A DNA stretch of 64,000 bases, taken from positions 132,472 through 196,471 of the forward strand of contig CAWJYU010000015.1 of NCBI GenBank assembly GCA_963847235.1, given 5' to 3'. This stretch comes from JACDAN01 sp963847235 (GTDB taxonomy: Bacteria > Actinomycetota > Thermoleophilia > Gaiellales > Gaiellaceae). Shown in pieces: positions 1 through 7,910 of this stretch. The first letter of the stretch is position 1. Every line of letters starts with the position of its first letter. Below the pieces are notes generated by a model that saw only the letters and a program-made list of their open reading frames with translations, searched no databases and was not told where the DNA came from. The translations under genes were made by a program, and so were the position numbers.

Positions 1-705
1 CCCAATTGAACGGATAAGTCCGGCCCGCACAACCTCGACCGGCCCATCGAACTGCAAGAACGGGAGGACATCGCTGATGTGGTCGAAGAGGTTGAAAGCA
101 GTTCGCTGCTCGACCACGGCGAAGATAGCTACGACAGCAATCCCACTCACAAGAGATTTGGTGAGCTTTTCGATCGTTCGCCTGCTTCTCACGACCGAGA
201 TGATGAGGTAATGGAGAAGCATGAAGCTGAGGAAAAACGTCAGCGACTTCAGAACGACTGATTGGAGTGGTATTACTCGACCGATATTAACAACGTCTGA
301 TGCGAGCGAGGCAATAAGGATCAGCGCGAGGGGTATATGGAACGGGCTCCGTCGTAGACGAACTCGCGGGTGGACGAGTAGCGCAGCCATCCAGCACGCA
401 AGCGCACCCGCCACCGCGACCCGATAGAGCTCAAGTTGAAATGGCAGCTCGACTCGAAAGCTGTACCTACCGATCGGGACAAACAGAACAACGGCGAAAA
501 TGAGTCCAATCGCTGTCGGCCAGCTCAGCAACAGCCGGTGCCATGCCACAATCGCCGCCGCGAAGGCGACTATCGCGGCGACCGCCACGATCCCCTTCCC
601 GACGAAGGCCGCGGCCGTTAGGCACGTGAAGCTCCCGACGATCAGCAGCGTCGCGCGGTCGATCGGGCCGGGAAGTGAACCTTCGGGATGAGTGGCGAGC
701 CTCAT
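1..705 (-). CDS. O-antigen ligase/polymerase-like membrane protein (3' end beyond window)
   Basis: An open frame of 235 codons runs from an ATG at 705 to the left edge without a stop, so the C-terminus lies outside the window. An AGGAA ribosome-binding site lies just upstream. The protein is a series of hydrophobic segments with short charged loops, including LLIVGSFTCL, IVAVAAIVAF and FFLSFMLLHYLI. This topology and its position 25 bp after a Wzz-like gene fit the Wzy/WaaL family, which polymerises or ligates lipid-linked glycan at the outer face of the membrane. The diagnostic large periplasmic loop is not in the window, so polymerase and ligase cannot be told apart. The family call is inference from topology and context. 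Confidence 0.6.
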   Translation of the reverse strand, partial: MRLATHPEGSLPGPIDRATLLIVGSFTCLTAAAFVGKGIVAVAAIVAFAAAIVAWHRLLLSWPTAIGLIFAVVLFVPIGRYSFRVELPFQLELYRVAVAGALACWMAALLVHPRVRLRRSPFHIPLALILIASLASDVVNIGRVIPLQSVVLKSLTFFLSFMLLHYLIISVVRSRRTIEKLTKSLVSGIAVVAIFAVVEQRTAFNLFDHISDVLPFLQFDGPVEVVRAGLIRSIG

Positions 706-730
706 TGCGCGGTTCCTTCGCCCGCTGGTG

Positions 731-1570
731 CTACCGGGGCGCGCGGGGAGTCCAGCGGGAGGCCGCGCCCCCGTGCGCGACCTCGCGATCAGCGCCAGAA
801 AGCTCCTCTTCGGTCAGCTCGACGGCGTCTGCAAAACGATGAACCGGCTTCGAAGCTCCATTCACTGCTGTCAACGAAATCGCCTCCGATGGCGAGGCCA
901 CGTCCTGATCATCGATTGAGCGCTTCTTCGTTCGTTGCACGTTGTCGCGGATGAACGCCGCCGCAACGGTGGCCATGAGCCCTGCGAACAGAATCGCGAT
1001 CAGGCCAGCCCGACTTCTCGGCTTAACGAGCATCGGCGCCCGGTATCGATCGACAACCTGCACCTGCACCCGCTGGTTCTCGCGAATCCCAGCTTTGTCC
1101 TGTCGGGACTTGAGGTTTGCGATGAAGGCATCGGTCGCTCCGATCGTGAGCAGCGTCGCGGCGGCGGGGGAATCTCCAGTTCCGGTGATCTTCATGAGTG
1201 GCGTGGGCTGGCCGAAGATGGACGGTACGACCTCGGCCTTAAGCGAAGCGCTACTCGTCACTGCTGCTCCCGGCGGCTTGAGGAGGCCCTTTCTCTGCAA
1301 CGCCTTGATCACCGGATCGCTCGTCGCATAAATCGAATAGAGCTCCACGAGAGCCGCAATCCGCTCAGGAGAACCGCTCGCCGACTCAGGAATAACCGAG
1401 CGCAATTCGAAGGACCCACGTGGCGAGAAGCTCAGTGTTGCCTCGTTCGACCACACCTCGGAGCCGCGGTAGCGTAGCCCGCTTGACGAGACTTGGACGT
1501 GCGAGAGCATGGCCAAAGCCAGCGATAGCGCGACGCCGACGGTCACGAGTAGCCGATGCCGGCCGAGCAC
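731..1570 (-). CDS. Wzz-like chain-length/tyrosine-kinase-adaptor membrane protein
   Basis: A 279-residue protein with one N-terminal membrane segment (about residues 8-25), an extracytoplasmic middle of about 160 residues, and a second membrane segment near residues 188-207 (GLIAILFAGLMATVAAAFI), followed by a short polar cytoplasmic tail. Two membrane helices enclosing a periplasmic domain is the layout of Wzz/Wzc-N polysaccharide co-polymerases, which set chain length. The usual proline-rich motif before the second helix is weak (YRAPMLVKPRSR). It lies upstream of the ligase-like gene on the same strand, probably in one transcript. Divergent from the glycosyltransferase at 1817, with 246 bp between them. 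No kinase domain is attached. Confidence 0.6.
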   Translation of the reverse strand: MLGRHRLLVTVGVALSLALAMLSHVQVSSSGLRYRGSEVWSNEATLSFSPRGSFELRSVIPESASGSPERIAALVELYSIYATSDPVIKALQRKGLLKPPGAAVTSSASLKAEVVPSIFGQPTPLMKITGTGDSPAAATLLTIGATDAFIANLKSRQDKAGIRENQRVQVQVVDRYRAPMLVKPRSRAGLIAILFAGLMATVAAAFIRDNVQRTKKRSIDDQDVASPSEAISLTAVNGASKPVHRFADAVELTEEELSGADREVAHGGAASRWTPRAPR

Positions 1571-1816
1571 CTGGGTGTAAAGTCCGAGATCGATTGTAAG
1601 ACTCCTTCTAGAACCGCATAGTAGACGCGTTCAAGAGTGGCCCATACGGGCCGACGGCTAGGTTCTCCCCTGGACATTCGTCTAGGTTGCGGCTAGTGGA
1701 GCACCGGAGCGCATAGACATCAACAAGGGCAGAGCTAGCATGCTGTGAGTGGTTGTTTTCGCAGAATTTCTCACAGATTCCGCCGTTCGTGACGGGGTCG
1801 GCTCGGCGTTGAAAAG

Positions 1817-2785
1817 GTGCAGAGGGCGGGCGCACAGGTGATCGAGAGCGGTGGTAACAGCCCGAACATCTCCGTTCTCCTCGTGAACTGGAACACCCGG
1901 GATCTCACGATCCGCTGCTTGGAGTCCCTCGCGGCGGGAGTTGGAACGGATCTGACGTTCGAGACCATCGTCGTCGACAACGGCTCGGTCGACGGCTCTG
2001 CAGCCGCGCTCCGGTCACGGACCGACGTCCAGCTCGTTGAGAACTCCAGCAACCTCGGCTATGCAGCGGCCGTGAACCAGGGCTACCGCCTCTCGCGAGC
2101 TCCACTCGTCCTCTTGCTCAACTCCGACATCGAGCTCCTCCCCGGCTCGGTCGCCGCGCTCGAACAGCTGCTGGCTCGGCATCCGGAGATCGTTGGGGCC
2201 GCGCCGCTGTACCGGAACCCGGACGGATCGCCCCAGCCGTTCCACTTCCGTTTCCCCTCTTTCCTCGTGACACTCGCCAACGCGAGTGCGGTTTTTCGCG
2301 CGCTTCCAGGGATGCGAGAACGCTTGCGAACGTTCGCCATGCTCGACGATGACTTCTCGCGCCCCCGCTCTGTCCCGCAGCCCTCGGCCAGTTGTCTGCT
2401 CCTGCGGCGGTCGTGCCTGCCGTCGGGCCATGTGTTCGATGAGCGCTACCCGATCTTCCTCAACGATGTAGAACTCGCCCGCTCGCTAGCGGCGGAAGGA
2501 AGCGAGCTGTGGGTTACGCCGGAGGCGGTCGTCGTCCACGAAGGCCACGCATCGACCACGAAGCTCGGCGATCAGCGAAAACGACAGTACATCGCGTCCG
2601 TGGTCCGGATGCTCGAGAGAACGGAGCCTCGCCGAAGGGTCGTCTTCTATCGCGCTCTGGTGTTCATGCAGGGTCTCGTGTTGCTCTGCCTGAGACGGCC
2701 GGACGCCTTGTCGTTGCGTGATCTCACCGGCGCCACCTCCGGGGATCCCGGCCTACTCCCCTCACGCCCGCTCTCCGACGGATGA
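1817..2785 (+). CDS. Family 2 glycosyltransferase, rhamnosyltransferase-like
   Basis: A 322-residue cytoplasmic GT-A enzyme expected to transfer a sugar from a nucleotide donor to a lipid-linked glycan. The fold starts with ISVLLVNWNTRDL, followed by the nucleotide-binding DNGSVDGS and the metal-binding-type LNSDIE near residue 100. Late in the catalytic domain a NDVELARSL element matches the EDVDL acid/base region of WbbL-like rhamnosyltransferases. The start chosen is GTG at 1817; an in-frame GTG at 1838 is also possible. The stop overlaps the flippase start by four bases (ATGA), so the two are probably translationally coupled. Sugar specificity cannot be read from sequence. Confidence 0.82.
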   Translation: MQRAGAQVIESGGNSPNISVLLVNWNTRDLTIRCLESLAAGVGTDLTFETIVVDNGSVDGSAAALRSRTDVQLVENSSNLGYAAAVNQGYRLSRAPLVLLLNSDIELLPGSVAALEQLLARHPEIVGAAPLYRNPDGSPQPFHFRFPSFLVTLANASAVFRALPGMRERLRTFAMLDDDFSRPRSVPQPSASCLLLRRSCLPSGHVFDERYPIFLNDVELARSLAAEGSELWVTPEAVVVHEGHASTTKLGDQRKRQYIASVVRMLERTEPRRRVVFYRALVFMQGLVLLCLRRPDALSLRDLTGATSGDPGLLPSRPLSDG

Positions 2786-4218
2786 ATCTCGCCCAGAAGG
2801 TCGCATTCAACACAGCGACCCAAATTGCCAGTCAGATAATCGGTGTCGTCGTCTCCCTCGTCACGCTTCGGATCACGACCGGCTATCTCGGCGTTGAAGA
2901 GTTCGGAGAGCTGGCGATCATTCTCGCGGTCGCCGGCATACTCGTGTCGATTTCTGATCTTGGGGTGGCCACTACTCTGTCGCGGGAGCTTGCCAAGACC
3001 CCGGAGAGTGTCGAACGTCTTGCCGGCAACCTTCTGAGTTTCCGTGTAGTCAGTACTCTCTCGCTCGGTCTCGCGACGCTGGCGATAGTCCCCGCGCTGC
3101 CGTACTCCTCGCAGACGAAGATCGGGCTAGCTCTCTACCTCTTCGGCGTTGCCGGTTGGAGTCTCGCGTCCTTCCCGAAAGCATTTTTTCAGACGAGACT
3201 CAAGCTCCATTTCCAGGCGATCATCGATGTCGCGACCAGGGTACTGCAACTTTGCGTCGTCACGATTGTCGCCGTGCTCGATCTCGGTTTCTATGCGCTC
3301 GTTTTGGGGTCCGCGCTCGTGGGCGTTGTTGGGTTCGCGCTCTCGTTTCGGTTCCTCCTCCGCTTCTGGCGACCTCATCTTCGCTGGGAAAGGGATCTGG
3401 GCTTGCGGCTTGCTCGTGACACACTCGCTGTCGGGGTTGTATCCGTTATCGGCCTTCTTCATTTCCGGGTGGATGCCGTTCTGCTTTCTTTCCTTGCTCC
3501 GGCCCGCGACGTCGGGATTTATTCGATCGCCTTCCGATTCGTAGACCAGTCCATCTTCCTGGCGGCGCCGTTTATCTTGGCTGTCTTTCCGATCATGGTT
3601 CGGCTCGTGCATGAAGGCCCAGGACGCGCCGATGCGACGATCAATCGCTCGTTCCAGATGCTCGCGCTTGCCAGCGTCGCGGTAGCACTAGCGACTGTGA
3701 CTCTTGCGGAGCCGATCGTGCGTTTGATGGCCGGTCCAGGCTTCGACGATGCCGTCGACACGGTCCGCATCCTGGCGTTCTGTCTTCCGTCTATCTTCTG
3801 CGCGCTCGTCTTCTACCACGTGTGCATCGCCGTCAATCGGCAGCGGGCCCTTATTTGGGTCGGGGTTGCGTGCCTCGCGGTCAACGTCGGTCTCAACCTC
3901 ATGCTCATTCCGACGTTCACGTACAATGGCGCCGCGGTTGCGACTGTTGTTTCCGAGGGCATGGCTTTCGTTGGGGCGTTTTGGCTCGCGCGCCGCAGCT
4001 TGGACTTCCATTTTGGGCTTGACTTTCTGGTCCGCGCTGGTGTCGCTACGGCGGTCGCCGGATTTGTCGTGGCACTGGTCATGGAGCGATCCGACTTTGC
4101 CGCTTTCGCCCTCGGCGAGCTTGCCTTCGTCAGCGTTGCGTATCTGGCAGGTGCTGTGCGGCTGGCAGATCTCAGCACGCTCCTAGGTCGCCAGCCCCGC
4201 GCTGGGGAGGGCGTCTAG
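2782..4218 (+). CDS. Wzx-type polysaccharide flippase
   Basis: A 478-residue integral membrane protein composed almost entirely of about a dozen hydrophobic helices, beginning with NLAQKVAFNTATQIASQIIG, the typical entry of the polysaccharide biosynthesis/MATE-like (MVF superfamily) exporters. These proteins flip undecaprenyl-pyrophosphate-linked repeat units across the cytoplasmic membrane before polymerisation. Length matches the family (about 420-500 residues). The ATG overlaps the stop of the upstream glycosyltransferase. The frame is intact, so this gene escaped the indels that break others. Together with the Wzz-like and ligase/polymerase-like genes to the left it indicates a Wzx/Wzy-dependent pathway. 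Confidence 0.85.
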   Translation: MNLAQKVAFNTATQIASQIIGVVVSLVTLRITTGYLGVEEFGELAIILAVAGILVSISDLGVATTLSRELAKTPESVERLAGNLLSFRVVSTLSLGLATLAIVPALPYSSQTKIGLALYLFGVAGWSLASFPKAFFQTRLKLHFQAIIDVATRVLQLCVVTIVAVLDLGFYALVLGSALVGVVGFALSFRFLLRFWRPHLRWERDLGLRLARDTLAVGVVSVIGLLHFRVDAVLLSFLAPARDVGIYSIAFRFVDQSIFLAAPFILAVFPIMVRLVHEGPGRADATINRSFQMLALASVAVALATVTLAEPIVRLMAGPGFDDAVDTVRILAFCLPSIFCALVFYHVCIAVNRQRALIWVGVACLAVNVGLNLMLIPTFTYNGAAVATVVSEGMAFVGAFWLARRSLDFHFGLDFLVRAGVATAVAGFVVALVMERSDFAAFALGELAFVSVAYLAGAVRLADLSTLLGRQPRAGEGV

Positions 4219-4248
4219 GCGCCGCTGTCCTCTCGGCTGACTGACCCT

Positions 4249-5160
4249 TCAAGACGGTTGCCGGCGAAGCGGGTACTCGCGCGCGATCTTCTCGCGATAC
4301 GAGTCGCCCCTCCCAGTGAGCTCCTCGAATCCCCTCCTAAGCCCCCACTCGGTCACAACGCGAAGGCACGCGACACGCTCGCGCCTTGGAAGCGGAAGAG
4401 TCATCACCGATCGAAAATACTCCTTCAGATTGATGAGGCCGCTCGGGACTCTTGGAACTCGGGCGTTGCTGTCGTGCCACAGAAATTGTGATCGCTTTCC
4501 GCTCACCCCGCCACTACCGTAAGCATCTGGATGCGCTCGTACGTAGAGAAGAGGCTCTTCGACGTAACCCATATCTCCGAGCATGAGCAGCTCAGCGTTG
4601 AAGTTCCTGTCAGAGCCGGGGTAACTACCCATCGGCCGGATCACATCGACGAGCGCGGTTCTCATCACGGCCCACTGCTCAGTGAGGTGCTTTGCCCAGA
4701 GCAGCCGCCATAAGCGGTCCCGGGGCCGAGCGCCGCTCAGCCTGATGTCGTCGTAGAACGTGCGCGTCTTGGCTCCTGTGGTATCGATCTCTAACGCGAG
4801 AGAATGTGCGAGTGCGAGAGACGAATCATGATCCAAAAGGGCAACGCAGCGTTCGAGATACGTCGGCTCAAGAGTGTCATCGTGTCCTGTCCATTTGAAG
4901 TATGGCTCACCGGCGGGCTGATACACGAATCTCATATTCGGCACGAGGCCGAGATTCTTTTCATGCCTGAAGTACTCTATTCGCGAGTCGTCGTGTGCGT
5001 ACGTGCGAGAAATCTCTTCCGTATCGTCTGTCGAAGCGTTGTCACCGATGACGAGCCGAAAGTCGCCAAGAGTTTGGTTCTGAAGCGACTCAATTGCAGA
5101 TCCGATGTACTTCGCACCATTGAATACAGGGAGGCCGATGAGAACTTGCGGCGAGCTCAT
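4249..5160 (-). CDS. Family 2 glycosyltransferase
   Basis: A GT-A glycosyltransferase of 303 residues starting at MSSPQVLIGLPVFNGAKY. The open frame extends upstream to 5280, but the first 40 codons have no family character, so the start is placed at 5160. The nucleotide-binding motif is GDNASTDDT and the DXD-like site is WTGHDD. A C-terminal part rich in Arg/Leu follows (YFRSVMTLPLPRR). It converges on the flippase gene, with 30 bp between the stops. Role: addition of one sugar to the repeat unit on the cytoplasmic side. Donor and acceptor are unknown. Confidence 0.8.
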   Translation of the reverse strand: MSSPQVLIGLPVFNGAKYIGSAIESLQNQTLGDFRLVIGDNASTDDTEEISRTYAHDDSRIEYFRHEKNLGLVPNMRFVYQPAGEPYFKWTGHDDTLEPTYLERCVALLDHDSSLALAHSLALEIDTTGAKTRTFYDDIRLSGARPRDRLWRLLWAKHLTEQWAVMRTALVDVIRPMGSYPGSDRNFNAELLMLGDMGYVEEPLLYVRAHPDAYGSGGVSGKRSQFLWHDSNARVPRVPSGLINLKEYFRSVMTLPLPRRERVACLRVVTEWGLRRGFEELTGRGDSYREKIAREYPLRRQPS

Positions 5161-5523
5161 GATTCTGTGCGCCGAGCTGATGTCAGCCGAGATCTCTCCC
5201 CGAGCGTAGCTCGAGTGTCTTCGGAAGAGCCCCTGGCGTGGCGTTCCGCCGATCTGGACGACTCTGAGCAGATGCCGCACATTACTGTTACAGCGTAGTG
5301 GCTCTGCAGTTTCAGCGCGAGTAGGAAAAGGATCCCCCGATCGGCTAGTACCTCGCTTCTGCGGTAGAGCTGGGCGTCGTCAGGTCTAGACGCCATGCGA
5401 TAGTCGAGCTACGTTACGACCTGTTCCGCGACGTCGCAAAGAAGCGTGGAGTTCGAGCCGTGGCCCGCGAGCGTCGGTTCGAGGTAGAACCATCCGTCCA
5501 TTAGCGATCATGAGGGTGAGTCA
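5161..5523. other. Divergent intergenic region
   Basis: 363 bases between the start of the leftward glycosyltransferase (5160) and the rightward epimerase (5524). It must carry promoters for both directions. I see no convincing -35/-10 pair, riboswitch or repeat. A GAGG just before 5524 is a plausible ribosome-binding site. Short open frames here show no recognisable protein. Confidence 0.5.
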
Positions 5524-6632
5524 ATGCGTACATTGGTAACGGGGGGGGCCGGGTTCATCGGCACCCACTTGGTCAAGCGTCTCCTCACAGACGGGGACGA
5601 GGTCGTCGTTCTCGACAGCTTCGAGAACCAGGTGCATGGCAGTGACGCACCTTCGCTTCCGGACGGTGTCTCGATCGTCGAAGGAGATGTCGGCGACGCC
5701 GAGCTCGTCGACCGGGCGCTCGAGGGCGTAGATCGGGTCGTCCATCTCGCGGCTGCTGTCGGAGTCGGACAGTCGATGTACGAGATCGACCGATACGTCC
5801 GGCAGAACACGATGGCCACTGCAACGTTTCTCGAGCGACTCGTAGCTCGTCGGCCGGCTCCGCGCTCTCTCGTCGTCGCATCCTCGATGTCGATCTACGG
5901 GGAGGGCGAGTACCAGTGTCCGACACACGGCTCGGTTGCGCCGGGCCCTCGCCCAGAGACCCAGCTGATGGCGCGTGAATGGGAGTGCACATGCCCGAGC
6001 TGCGGCCTCGAGCTCACCCCCGTGGGCACTCAAGAGACCAAGCCTCTCGTGCCGACCTCCGTCTACGCGGTAACGAAGCGAGATCACGAGGAGCTCTGCC
6101 TCGTCGTCGGACGGGCATACGGCATCCGAACCGTCGCACTCCGCTTCTTCAACGTGTACGGCCCGGGACAGGCCCTGTCGAATCCCTACACGGGAGTGGC
6201 AGCGATCTTCGCTTCGCGGCTCCTCAACGGCCGCCCGCCGGTGATCTTCGAGGACGGCAAGCAGTCGCGCGACTTCATACACGTCTCCGATATCGCGGAA
6301 GGCGTCCTCCTCGCACTGGAGTCCGACGCTTCGGATGTGGCCCTCAACCTCGGCACCGGACGATCCGTGACCGTGGACGAGATCGGATCGGCGTTGGGCG
6401 ACGGCCTGGGCCTCACCGTCGAGCCCGAACGCACCGGAGCAGTACCGCGCCGGAGACATCCGGCACTGTTTCGCGGCCACTGAGCGAGCCGAGAGCGTCC
6501 TTGGATTCCGCGCACAGGTGCCGCTCGAGAATGGTTTGAAGGACCTTGCAGACTGGCTCACCGGCCAGCGATGCCGAGGACCGAGTAGATGCGGCGACGC
6601 GTGAGCTGGTCGAGCGCGGGCTCGCAAGGTAG
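5524..6632 (+). CDS. NAD-dependent sugar epimerase, dTDP-L-rhamnose 4-epimerase-like (two frameshifts)
   Basis: An extended short-chain dehydrogenase. The Rossmann motif GGAGFIG is at the N-terminus and the catalytic Y-x3-K lies in SVYAVTKRDHEE. Before the catalytic Tyr there is a Cys-containing insert with CPTHG and, about 25 residues on, CTCPSCG, a feature I associate with dTDP-L-rhamnose 4-epimerases that make dTDP-6-deoxy-L-talose. The frame breaks near 6436 and again near 6564. Restoring it gives AGDIRHCF and a C-terminal helix ending RELVERGLAR at a TAG at 6630-6632, as expected for the family. Each break is explained by one extra base. The uncorrected frame stops at 6483. Substrate is inferred, not proven. 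Confidence 0.75.
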
Positions 6633-6664
6633 GCCGTCGACTCACGAACGCCGGGTTTCCGCAG

Positions 6665-7634
6665 ATGGACGACCTCGCGGTCATCATCGTTTCGACCAAT
6701 GAGGCCCGCTGGCTTCGGCCGTGCCTCTCGACCCTTTTCGCGCATCTCGGAGAGCTCCGGGCTGACGTTGTGGTCGCCGACAACCGCTCGACAGACGGGA
6801 CCCGCGAGCTCGTCGAGCGTGAGTTTCCTGCAGCCCGGGTCGTGACTTGCGACAACTACGGCTTCGGGCACGCAAACAACCGAGCGCTGCTGACGACCAA
6901 CGCCCGTTACGTCGTCTTCCTCAATCCCGACACGGAGATTCGGGAAGGATCATTCGAGGAGCTTGTGGCGCGGATGGATGCGTCGCCCCGGTTCGGCCTC
7001 GCCGGCGTGAAGCAGATCACGCCGGACGGGCGCCTTTTCCCTACGATCCGCCGCTTTCCGAATGCCCTTCGTGCGCTCTTTCAGGCGCTGGGCTCGGAGC
7101 GGTACCCGCTGCGAGCATCATGGCTGGGAGAGCGCGAGCTCGATTTGAGCCGTCTACGAGCGCGAGTTCGATTGCGACTGGACGTCAGGGTCGTTCATGC
7201 TCGCCAGACGCGAAGCGCTCGAGAGCGCAGGGTTCTTCGACGAGCGCTTCTTCATCTATTCCGAGGAGACAGATCTCTGCCTTCGAATCAAACGGGCCGG
7301 ATGGGACATCCGGCACCTTCCCTTCATGATCGTGCTTCACCACGCCGACAAGGCAGGTGTCAATCCGAGGATGGCCTCCCAGGACGCGTTCACTCGGAAG
7401 CAATACAGTCGAAAGCACTTCTCCCCGGCACATCGCAGCGCCTACCTGGGCGCACTCGCACTCGGTTACGCAGTGCGCATAGTTGCTCCTCGACGGGATC
7501 GAGAGGCCGCCTCAGGGCGGCGTTCCGAGTCGCGCGCAGCGCTTTCAGTCTTAGTCGGGCTCAGAGAGCCTCCATTCGGGACACCGCCGAAGGTCGCGGT
7601 AGCACCGAGGGCAACTCCGCCGTCAGATTCATAG
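6665..7634 (+). CDS. Family 2 glycosyltransferase, WbbL-like (one frameshift)
   Basis: A rhamnosyltransferase-like GT2. It starts MDDLAVIIVSTNEARWL, has DNRSTDGT for nucleotide binding, LNPDTE as the DXD-like site, and FIYSEETDLCLR as the catalytic-base region. An extra base near 7154 shifts the frame. Reading on in the next frame restores YEREFDCDW, GSFMLARREALESAGFFDE and the rest to the TAG at 7634. The last 40 residues are low in family similarity. It follows the epimerase by about 30 bp, so both probably share a transcript, which fits transfer of the rhamnose or deoxytalose that the epimerase would make. Confidence 0.78.
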
Positions 7635-7910
7635 AGCCCGGCCCGGTGGCCGCTGACGGTTGCGCCGCCGATTCTCGAGTCCCGCGTCGCTGTGCGTTCA
7701 AGAACCTAGACGTTCGTCCGGGAGATGCGTTATGGTGCCGCGCTAGCCAGGACAACGTAGAGCGTCATCCGACGCGCCGCCCAGGGATTTCTTGTCGGAG
7801 CTGACAACTTTCACCCTCTGAGCGATGAGGGGTGTGATCGATGACGCGGAGGACTCGATCGAGTCTAAAAGTCCGCCTTAGGGTGGACCCGACACCCCCA
7901 AGGAGCCGCC

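Noticed and set aside
935..1477. A 180-codon open frame antisense to the Wzz-like gene
   Set aside because: Arg/His-rich composition and complete overlap with a better-supported gene on the other strand; a shadow frame.
4804..5298. A 164-codon rightward open frame over the start of the glycosyltransferase at 4249-5160
   Set aside because: It is antisense to conserved glycosyltransferase motifs and has no recognisable domain.
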